A stretch of DNA of 14,993 nt from Solirubrobacterales bacterium (GTDB lineage Bacteria > Actinomycetota > Thermoleophilia > Solirubrobacterales > 70-9): NCBI GenBank assembly GCA_030835185.1, contig JAUQWL010000125.1:1-14993 (forward strand), in the 5' to 3' direction. A model generated the notes under the pieces. That model saw nothing but the letters and a program-made list of their open reading frames with translations. It ran no database searches and had not been told where the DNA came from. A program made the translations under genes and the position numbers. Shown here piece after piece: positions 6,751-12,471 of this stretch. Numbering within the stretch: the first letter of the stretch is position 1; each line of letters begins with the position of its first letter.

Positions 6751-7248
6751 TCACGACGTCTCCGGGAAGGACATCTGGCGCGCGGGCAGCGATTTCACCG
6801 AGGCCCAGGCGGCTCGGCCCAGAGGTTCGGCGTACTCGCTCGGGTCACGCTTCAGGCGCCCGGTCAGCCAGAGTCTGGCGATCTCCTGGGTCGGGGCGAA
6901 AACCACCGCGTGGAGAAGGTTGAACGAGACCGGTTCGATCCGGCCGGCGGCGGCCTGGGTATCGATCCAGGACTTCATCTCCGAGAACCACTCACGGTTG
7001 CTTGCCGCGAGCCGTTCGCCCAGCGGTCCGGCGGCGACGGCATTGCGTTCGCGGCCGACCATGATCGCCCGTTCCCGGTCTTCCTCTGTCCACTCGAGGT
7101 GAAGCCTGACCAGCGCCATCACGACGGCCTCGGGGTCGTCCGCGCGATCTCTCAGAACCATCACGGTCCGGCGCTGGTGGGCCTCGAGCGCGGCCACGAC
7201 CTGCTCGCCGATGTCGTCCGGCCCCGTTTTGTGCCGGTCCGCGTTCAA
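6751..7248 (-). CDS. TetR-type ligand-binding domain lacking the HTH
   Basis: This 165-residue all-helical protein resembles the C-terminal (ligand-binding, dimerisation) half of TetR/AcrR regulators. E-A-H-Q-R-R-T-V (22-29), A-L-V-R-L-H-L-E-W-T (45-54), S-N-R-E-W-F-S (83-89) and F-A-P-T-Q-E-I-A-R-L-W-L (117-128) follow the order seen in that family. The roughly 50-residue N-terminal helix-turn-helix is absent. The frame continues open upstream, but only as an antisense-like Arg-rich reading with no HTH. The TTG start overlaps the stop of the hydrolase gene (TTGA) and has AGGAG ten bases upstream, so it is translationally coupled to it. It may be a non-DNA-binding accessory protein or a decayed regulator; it has no internal stop or frameshift. 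Confidence 0.72.
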   Translation of the reverse strand: MNADRHKTGPDDIGEQVVAALEAHQRRTVMVLRDRADDPEAVVMALVRLHLEWTEEDRERAIMVGRERNAVAAGPLGERLAASNREWFSEMKSWIDTQAAAGRIEPVSFNLLHAVVFAPTQEIARLWLTGRLKRDPSEYAEPLGRAAWASVKSLPARQMSFPETS

Positions 7249-8303
7249 ATCCCGGCGACTCCTGAGACTTCGAGCTTGCCACGCTCCTGGAGCATCTGTC
7301 GCACGTGCGACTCGTCCAGGTCTGCCGGGTCCGTCGTATCGATGAAGTCGCGCAGTACGTTGACGAAGCGGTCCGGGTCGCTGTTGAACGGGAAATGCCC
7401 CGCATCGGGGAATATCTCGAGCCTGCTGTCGGGCAACATCTCGCTGGCGAGATGTGCGTGCTCGACCGGGATGATGCGGTCGTTTTCGCCCCAGATAACA
7501 AGCGATGGCATGTCGCCTGCCAGATACAGCCGGTCCGCTGCGCTGACCCGCTGGCCGTTCAGGTCGATCACCGAGCGCACCGTGTGAAGGAAGGCCCGGC
7601 GAGCGTCCGCTTCGGTGAGCGAGGCGAACCCTTCTCCGACGCCTTCGACATCGGCGTTGGGCTGCAGCCCGACCCGGGCCAGCAGGCCCCGCAACTTCAC
7701 CACGCCGTCGTGAATGGTCGGGCTGAACATGAACGGCAGCACGAGTTCGGCACCGGGCAGAGCCGCCGCCCTCAGCAGGGGGTTGACCTCCTGACCGATG
7801 CCGCCGGAGTCGACTAGAACCAGGCGGCCCATACGCTCGGGGAACTGATATGCGAACTGCATCGCGATGCCGCCTCCGAGCGAGTGTCCGACCACGGTGG
7901 ATCGGGGCATCTCCAGGGCGACCATCAGGTCTCTGATGCCGCTCGCATAGGCGCCCAGCGAGTAGTCGCCCTGTGGTTTGGCGGAGCGGCCATGCCCGAG
8001 CAGGTCCGGAGCGATCACCGTGTGGGTTTCGGCCAGCCGCGGCATCACCCGTTTCCAGGTTCGGGAACTGGAAGTGATGCCGTGAATCAACAGGATCGGC
8101 GGACCTTCGCCCATCATGTGGAAGGTCACCGGCTGGCCGTGGATCTCAATCGTCCGGGGAGGAGTCACTCCCACAGTGTCGCAGTGCAGCGCCGTGTCGA
8201 GTGTGTGTTCGCTCCGATGCCACGTGTCGATGAACGAGCGGTCCGCCGGGGAGAGCGGTGCATTGGAGGATGAGCCGACCGGGGCGAGCGGGTCGCCCTC
8301 CAC
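7245..8303 (-). CDS. Alpha/beta-fold hydrolase
   Basis: The frame gives up to 352 residues. The core shows the oxyanion motif L-L-I-H-G (71-75), the nucleophile elbow G-H-S-L-G-G with S141, the acid D275 in W-G-E-N-D-R-I-I-P and the catalytic H303 in D-A-G-H-F-P-F. D-L-L-G-H-G-R-S (100-107) is also typical. A helical cap lies at about 165-250. This set matches the epoxide hydrolase/haloalkane dehalogenase/meta-cleavage hydrolase superfamily, and the substrate cannot be told. No signal peptide is seen, so the protein is probably cytoplasmic. The first 45 residues before T-I-E-I-H-G-Q-P-V are non-conserved in appearance. GTG 8303 is the only early start, with no good ribosome-binding site, and GTG codons at residues 44 and 46 are alternatives. 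The stop overlaps the TetR-like gene by four bases. Confidence 0.9.
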   Translation of the reverse strand: MEGDPLAPVGSSSNAPLSPADRSFIDTWHRSEHTLDTALHCDTVGVTPPRTIEIHGQPVTFHMMGEGPPILLIHGITSSSRTWKRVMPRLAETHTVIAPDLLGHGRSAKPQGDYSLGAYASGIRDLMVALEMPRSTVVGHSLGGGIAMQFAYQFPERMGRLVLVDSGGIGQEVNPLLRAAALPGAELVLPFMFSPTIHDGVVKLRGLLARVGLQPNADVEGVGEGFASLTEADARRAFLHTVRSVIDLNGQRVSAADRLYLAGDMPSLVIWGENDRIIPVEHAHLASEMLPDSRLEIFPDAGHFPFNSDPDRFVNVLRDFIDTTDPADLDESHVRQMLQERGKLEVSGVAGI

Positions 8304-8342
8304 GCTTGTGGCGCCGGGCCACCGTCAGTTGGTGGGCTTCGT

Positions 8343-8369
8343 CACCGGTGGGGTTACCGGTTCACGGTG
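8343..8369. promoter_or_regulatory. Repeated ACCGGT palindromes in the divergent promoter region
   Basis: ACCGGT, itself a palindrome, occurs at 8344-8349 and 8356-8361, 12 bp apart. They are enclosed by the inverted arms CACCG (8343-8347) and CGGTG (8365-8369). The block sits about 40 bases upstream of the hydrolase start on its coding strand. It could be an operator for that operon, but the regulator is unknown and the downstream TetR-like protein has no DNA-binding domain. Confidence 0.3.
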
Positions 8370-8410
8370 TTCTTCGGGGTCCCGCCGGCGCACCGGCAGA
8401 TCGTGGCCGG

Positions 8411-8440
8411 TTGGGTCTGTCCGGCAGATCGGGATAGGCT
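8411..8440 (+). promoter_or_regulatory. Candidate promoter for the CNNM/CorC operon
   Basis: TTGGGT (8411-8416) and TAGGCT (8435-8440) are separated by 18 bp and resemble sigma-70-type -35 and -10 elements; the -10 is the stronger match. A transcript would start near 8446-8448, almost at the ATG of the short leader ORF at 8451, and about 90 bases before the membrane protein gene. Confidence 0.4.
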
Positions 8441-8450
8441 GCCCTTCGAG

Positions 8451-8495
8451 ATGCACGCCTACGGAACATTGGATGGACGACGAACCCGGCTCTAG
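8451..8495 (+). other. 14-codon leader ORF, in frame with the next gene
   Basis: ATG 8451 opens M-H-A-Y-G-T-L-D-G-R-R-T-R-L and closes at TAG 8493-8495. It starts just downstream of the TAGGCT -10 and would be read from a nearly leaderless transcript. The same frame continues after the TAG without another stop into the CNNM/CorC gene at 8538. It may be a regulatory upstream ORF or chance; there is no amino-acid run that would suggest attenuation. Confidence 0.22.
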
Positions 8496-8537
8496 TCCCA
8501 GGCGCACCCTGACATCGGTTCGGGGGGCGCGCTCCTG

Positions 8538-9893
8538 ATGGTGGAGTTCCTGCTCCTGCTCGTCTCCGTGGTGATGATCCTGGCTGGCGGCGGATTCGTC
8601 GCGGCCGAATTCTCCTTCGTAACCGTAGATCGCTCGACCGTCAACCGCGAAGCCGAGGCCGGTGACAAGCGGGCGATCGGAGTGCGGTCCGCTCTGCGCA
8701 GACTGTCGACCCACCTCTCGGCCGCGCAGATCGGGATCACGCTGACGAACCTGGTGATCGGGTTTCTCGCTGAACCGGCGTTATCGGCACTGCTCGAGAC
8801 ACCGCTGGAGGCCGTCGGCGTATCCGAGAACGCCGTTTCCGGAGTCGCCCTGATCGTCGGCTTCATTCTCGCCAACGCTTTCACCATGGTTTTCAGCGAA
8901 CTGGTTCCCAAGAACCTCGCGATAACCCATCCGCTGGAAACCGCCAAGGCCATACAGGGTTTCCAGCGGAGCTTCACGGTCGCGCTCGGCCCGGTGATCG
9001 TCTGGACCAACGGCCTCGCCAACGCGATCCTGAGGTGGATCGGTATCGAGCCGCAGGAAGAACTCGCCTCGGCCCGGTCGCCTGACGAGCTGGGATCGCT
9101 CGTCAGGCGCTCGGCCGAACAGGGAACCCTGGAGTTGAAGACCGCCACCCTGCTGGAAAGATCGCTCGACTTCGGCGAGCGCCGCGCCGACGACGCGATG
9201 ACCCCGCGGGTGCGGGTGACCACCCTCGGTCCGGACGACCCCGTCATGGCGGTCATCGAAGCGGCACGCGAAAGCGGGCGCTCGCGATTCCCCGTGGTAG
9301 AGGACGGCTCCGAACAGGTAGAGGGAATCGTGCACGTCAAACATGCCGTCTCGGTGCCGTACGAACGCCGCGGCGAGGTCCTGGTGAAAGAGGTGATGGC
9401 CGAGCCGGTCCTCGTTCCGTCCTCGATGGAACTCGATCCGCTGCTGACGGAACTCCGCAAGGTCGGCTTGCAGATCGCAATCGTGGTCGACGAGTTCGGC
9501 AGCTTCGACGGCATCGTCACTCTCGAGGATCTGATCGAGGAGATCGTCGGCGAGGTGCGCGACGAGCACGATCCCCGCGAAGATCCCGTCCGGCCGATAG
9601 AGGACGGCGTCTGGGGGCTCTCCGGCCTGCTGCGGCCGGACGAGATCGCCGACCACACCGGCGTACATCTGCCCGAGGACGAGGATTACGAAACCGTTGC
9701 AGGCCTGATCGCCTTCCAGCTCGGGGAAGTACCCGAGCAGGGGGACAGAGTCGAGGTCCGGGCCCTGAACGATGAGGGAGTCAAGCTGGTCGCCGGCCTC
9801 ACCGTTCTGACGATGGATGAGCTCAGAGTGGATCGCGTCCGGCTCGAAGTCGAACCCGTGGAGGCCGGCGACGAGGACGGTGAGGAGTCGTGA
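8538..9893 (+). CDS. CNNM/CorC-type membrane protein (hemolysin family), full length
   Basis: This 451-residue protein has the complete family layout. The CNNM (DUF21) transmembrane domain spans about 1-190, with an N-terminal helix ending in F-V-A-A-E-F (20-25) and the signature F-S-E-L-V-P-K-N-L-A (119-128). Two cytoplasmic CBS motifs (about 215-335) hold M-T-P-R-V (221-225) and V-D-E-F-G-S-F-D-G-I-V-T-L-E-D-L-I-E-E-I-V-G-E (split by the CBS2 strand, 318-339). A CorC_HlyC domain (about 352-440) and an acidic tail follow. Relatives are tied to magnesium or sodium transport and ion homeostasis; the name hemolysin is historical. ATG 8538 is preceded only by a G-run (8522-8527) as ribosome-binding site. 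The stop overlaps the next gene by four bases. Confidence 0.92.
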   Translation: MVEFLLLLVSVVMILAGGGFVAAEFSFVTVDRSTVNREAEAGDKRAIGVRSALRRLSTHLSAAQIGITLTNLVIGFLAEPALSALLETPLEAVGVSENAVSGVALIVGFILANAFTMVFSELVPKNLAITHPLETAKAIQGFQRSFTVALGPVIVWTNGLANAILRWIGIEPQEELASARSPDELGSLVRRSAEQGTLELKTATLLERSLDFGERRADDAMTPRVRVTTLGPDDPVMAVIEAARESGRSRFPVVEDGSEQVEGIVHVKHAVSVPYERRGEVLVKEVMAEPVLVPSSMELDPLLTELRKVGLQIAIVVDEFGSFDGIVTLEDLIEEIVGEVRDEHDPREDPVRPIEDGVWGLSGLLRPDEIADHTGVHLPEDEDYETVAGLIAFQLGEVPEQGDRVEVRALNDEGVKLVAGLTVLTMDELRVDRVRLEVEPVEAGDEDGEES

Positions 9894-10933
9894 GCACCGG
9901 GCTCGCAGTAGCGATTTCGGCGGGTCTGCTGGTGGCCAACGCCTTCTTCGTCGGCGCCGAGTTCGCGCTGATCTCGGCCCGCCGTTCGGTGATCGAACCC
10001 AAAGCGGAAGAAGGCGGGATGGTCGCCCGGGTCACGCTGCGCTCGATGGAGAACGTTTCGCTGATGCTGGCCGGATCCCAGCTGGGGATAACCCTCTGCA
10101 CCCTGGGCCTCGGTGCGATGGCGGAACCGGCCATCGCACATCTGATCGCTGGCCCGCTGGAGTCGATCGGCGTTCCGGGGACCCTGGTCCATCCGGTCGC
10201 GCTGATCCTCGCGCTCTTCCTGGTCGCTTCGCTGCACGTCGTTCTCGGCGAAATGGTCCCGAAGAACATCGCCCTGGCCCGGCCGGATCGCTCGGCCCTC
10301 GCTCTCGTGCCGCCCCTCAGGCTGGTCGTATTCCTGCTCTATCCGGCTATCGCTTCGCTCAACTGGGTCGCCAATGCGATCCTGCGCCTGCTCGGAGTGG
10401 AGCCCCGGAGCGAAGTAGCCAGTGCCTTCACGCGGGACGAAGTCGCCGGGCTGGTCGAGGAGTCGCGCCGCGAAGGCTTCCTCGACTCTCACGAGAGCAA
10501 CCTGCTGACCGGTGCGCTCGGTTTCGAAGAACGGACCGCCCGCTCGGTGCTCATCCCCATGGACTCGATCGAGACTGTGCCGGTGACGGTCACTCCGGCC
10601 GAGGTCGAGGCGATCGCCGCGAAGACCGGTTTCTCCCGTTTCCCTGTCTCGCGCGACGGCGATCTGATCGGCTACCTGCACCTGAAGGACGCACTCGAGT
10701 TCAAGGACCGCCACCGCAACCGGCCGATCGCCGAGTCCTGGGTTCGTCCACTCCCCACCGTCGGGGGGGGAGACCTGCTGCGTTCTGTGCTCGAAACGAT
10801 GCAGGGTTCGGGTGCGCACCTCGCCAGGGTCTGCGATCCGGTGAGCGGCACGGTCGGAGTGGTCGCACTCGAAGATGTTCTCGAGGAATTGATCGGCGAA
10901 GTGCGCGATGCTACCCGGAGAAAGGCCGTCTGA
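9890..10933 (+). CDS. CNNM/CBS membrane protein without CorC_HlyC domain
   Basis: This 347-residue paralogue of the preceding protein starts at GTG 9890 inside GTGA, with GAGGAG at 9882-9887. The CNNM membrane domain (about 1-175) includes F-F-V-G-A-E-F near 19-25 and L-G-E-M-V-P-K-N-I-A near 118-127. A CBS pair runs from about 215 to the end, with V-A-L-E-D-V-L-E-E-L-I-G-E-V-R-D close to the C-terminus. It then stops after A-T-R-R-K-A-V, so the roughly 90-residue CorC_HlyC domain of its partner is missing. The stop is clean, so this appears natural: from memory, actinobacteria such as Mycobacterium carry a similar long/short tandem pair (Rv1842c/Rv1841c). The two probably work together in ion homeostasis, perhaps as a heterodimer. 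A run of eight G (10763-10770) lies in the coding region with the frame intact. Confidence 0.9.
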   Translation: MSTGLAVAISAGLLVANAFFVGAEFALISARRSVIEPKAEEGGMVARVTLRSMENVSLMLAGSQLGITLCTLGLGAMAEPAIAHLIAGPLESIGVPGTLVHPVALILALFLVASLHVVLGEMVPKNIALARPDRSALALVPPLRLVVFLLYPAIASLNWVANAILRLLGVEPRSEVASAFTRDEVAGLVEESRREGFLDSHESNLLTGALGFEERTARSVLIPMDSIETVPVTVTPAEVEAIAAKTGFSRFPVSRDGDLIGYLHLKDALEFKDRHRNRPIAESWVRPLPTVGGGDLLRSVLETMQGSGAHLARVCDPVSGTVGVVALEDVLEELIGEVRDATRRKAV

Positions 10934-10963
10934 GGCGGTCAGCGGTCGAAGAGAGGTAATCGC

Positions 10964-11422
10964 ATGAGTCCAGAGCAGGAAACGATCGAAGATCTCTACG
11001 GTTCGTTCGCGCGGGGCGACGCCGACGGGATGGAGCGCTGCTATCACCCCGACGTGTGCTTCTCGGATCCGGTCTTCACCGACCTCCGGGGGGCCGACGT
11101 GATGCGCATGTGGCGCATGCTGATGACCCGCTCCGACGACCTTGAAATCACCCTCGGCGAGCATTCGGCTGACGGTTCCCGGGGAACGGCGCATTGGACG
11201 GCGCGCTACACGTTCTCCCGCACCGGTCGCCATGTGGTGAACGAGATCGACGCCACGTTCCGCTTCGCCGACGGTCTGATCATCGGGCACGAAGACTCCT
11301 TCGACTTCTGGAAATGGTCGAGGATGGCCCTCGGTGCCCCCGGCGTTTTCCTCGGCTGGAGCCCGATGCTGAAGAAGAAGGTCCGCACCCAGTCGGCGCT
11401 CATGCTCGCCGCCGAAGACTGA
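10964..11422 (+). CDS. SnoaL-like / NTF2-fold protein
   Basis: This 152-residue protein starts with E-Q-E-T-I-E-D-L-Y-G-S-F-A-R-G-D (4-19), then Y-H-P-D-V-C-F-S-D-P-V-F (27-38) and the strand pattern G-T-A-H-W-T-A-R-Y-T-F near 75-85, ending in a basic, hydrophobic tail. This order is typical of SnoaL_2 polyketide-cyclase-like domains of the nuclear transport factor 2 superfamily. That fold makes a cone-shaped pocket used for many small ligands, so no reaction can be assigned. AGAGG (10952-10956) lies seven bases before ATG. It follows the CNNM pair by 30 bases and may share its transcript, though a functional link is not evident. A short hairpin lies beyond its stop. Confidence 0.85.
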   Translation: MSPEQETIEDLYGSFARGDADGMERCYHPDVCFSDPVFTDLRGADVMRMWRMLMTRSDDLEITLGEHSADGSRGTAHWTARYTFSRTGRHVVNEIDATFRFADGLIIGHEDSFDFWKWSRMALGAPGVFLGWSPMLKKKVRTQSALMLAAED

Positions 11423-11460
11423 CCGCCGGGGTGACGGGTGCCACCAGGGCCAAGAGCGAA

Positions 11461-11477
11461 ACCGCCAGGGCGGCGGT
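11461..11477 (+). terminator. Short GC hairpin after the SnoaL-like gene
   Basis: ACCGCC (11461-11466) pairs with GGCGGT (11472-11477) around the five-base loop AGGGC. There is no T run after it, so it is only a weak terminator candidate. The rest of the 117-base gap to the small membrane gene shows nothing recognisable. Confidence 0.25.
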
Positions 11478-11539
11478 CAAGGTGAAGGTGAGGTAACCCG
11501 GGCTGTTTGGAAGCCGGTGGGCAGGGGTAGTGACGCGCC

Positions 11540-11677
11540 ATGCCTTTATCTCTGCTGTTGATCCTGATCGGAGCCATCCTGATTGTGGTCGGCGTGCTGC
11601 CGACGGTCGGCTACGTTCTCATCGTGATCGGGCTGATCGTCCTGGTCTGGTCTCTGATTACGGGACGAGGGCGTTAG
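11540..11677 (+). CDS. 45-residue two-helix membrane peptide
   Basis: ATG 11540 to TAG 11675-11677 encodes 45 residues. Almost all are hydrophobic: a first segment (about 4-20, L-L-L-I-L-I-G-A-I-L-I-V-V-G-V-L), a turn P-T-V-G-Y, a second segment (about 25-40) ending W-S-L-I, then T-G-R-G-R. The basic tail would place both ends in the cytoplasm. Its size and Gly-spaced hairpin resemble the tiny actinobacterial membrane proteins annotated as DUF6131 and similar families, but assignment is not certain. AGGGG at 11523-11527 is a distant ribosome-binding site. Codons are mixed at the start (tta, tct), with high-GC third positions later. Its stop interlocks with the stop of the convergent PLP-protein gene. 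Confidence 0.6.
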   Translation: MPLSLLLILIGAILIVVGVLPTVGYVLIVIGLIVLVWSLITGRGR

Positions 11678-12471
11678 CTTCGCCGGCCCGGGTTTGGCGG
11701 CGGCACCTGGTCGAGGGGCGGGCGGTTGCCGAAAACGGCCGAGCCGATCCGGACGATGGTGGCGCCCTCTTCGATCGCGACCTCGAGATCGCCGCTCATA
11801 CCCATCGAAAGCTCGTTCATCTCTACCCCGTCCAGGTTCATCTCGCGGACCTGATCGCCCAGTTCGCGAAGTAGACGCAGGCTCGGCCGGGCCAGTTCGA
11901 GATCCTCGGTGAACAGCCCGATCGTCATCAGGCCGCGGATCCGGAGCGCGTCCATCCGGCTGACTTCCCTGACAAAGCCTTCGAGCTCCTCCGGGTCGAG
12001 GCCGAACTTCGACTGCTCGCGAGTCGTGTTGACCTGAAGAAGCACCTCGCGCGTTTCATCTTCCCTCTCCAGTCTGTTCTGAAGCTTCTTTGCCAGCGAA
12101 AGCCGGTCGAGCGACTGGATGCAGGAGACGTAGGGCACCAGGGCGTTGATCTTGTTCGACTGGAGGTGGCCGATGAAGTGGCGCTCGTAGTCCAGATCGC
12201 TGAGGGCTTCGAACTTGGGTCGCACCTCCTGGACCCGGTTTTCAGCGACCAGCCGGGCACCGGCCTCGATCGCGACCCTCACACGCCCGGGTTCGACTGT
12301 CTTGGTTGCCAACAGGAGCCGGACCTCCGAAGGGGGGCGGCCGGCCTGTTCGCAGGCGGCCTCGATGCGGGTTTCGACCGCGGCCAGGTTGGCCCGGATC
12401 GCCTCTGCATCCTCGGGAGAGACCTCGGGCCCGATGCCGGCCGCCGCCCCGTTGCCGCTTCCGGCGCTCAT
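11674..12471 (-). CDS. YggS/PLPBP-family pyridoxal phosphate-binding protein
   Basis: This 265-residue protein is the single-domain alanine-racemase-like barrel that binds PLP and maintains vitamin B6 and amino-acid balance without known enzymatic activity. Visible landmarks are the PLP lysine K57 in L-L-A-T-K-T-V-E-P, A-E-N-R-V-Q-E (family G-E-N-Y-V-Q-E), H-F-I-G-H-L-Q-S-N-K, Q-V-N-T-T-R-E-Q-S-K-F-G, L-M-T-I-G and the C-terminal E-L-S-M-G-M-S-G-D and V-R-I-G-S-A-V-F-G. It is longer than the usual 230 or so residues because of a Gly/Ala-rich N-terminal lead (about 1-18). The start overlaps the GH15 stop by four bases (ATGA), and GGGAGG lies seven bases upstream. In many actinomycetes this gene sits near cell-division genes; here it follows a glycosidase, and the link is unclear. 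Confidence 0.95.
   Translation of the reverse strand: MSAGSGNGAAAGIGPEVSPEDAEAIRANLAAVETRIEAACEQAGRPPSEVRLLLATKTVEPGRVRVAIEAGARLVAENRVQEVRPKFEALSDLDYERHFIGHLQSNKINALVPYVSCIQSLDRLSLAKKLQNRLEREDETREVLLQVNTTREQSKFGLDPEELEGFVREVSRMDALRIRGLMTIGLFTEDLELARPSLRLLRELGDQVREMNLDGVEMNELSMGMSGDLEVAIEEGATIVRIGSAVFGNRPPLDQVPPPNPGRRS

Noticed and set aside
10763..10770. Run of eight G in the second CNNM gene as a phase-variation tract
   Set aside because: The frame is intact, a G8 run is not unusual in GC-rich DNA, and nothing suggests variation. It is worth only a read check for indels.
9686..11290. 534-codon minus-strand frame opposite the CNNM pair and SnoaL-like gene
   Set aside because: Low-complexity Arg/Glu/Gln/His composition. 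It spans three genes with clear domains and ribosome-binding sites on the other strand.
11396..11530. Hydrophobic minus-strand frame (T-A-A-L-A-V-S-L-L-A-L-V) in the gap after the SnoaL-like gene
   Set aside because: It looks like a membrane segment but has no convincing start or ribosome-binding site, is very short and overlaps the end of a real gene. It could be a remnant but is not supportable.
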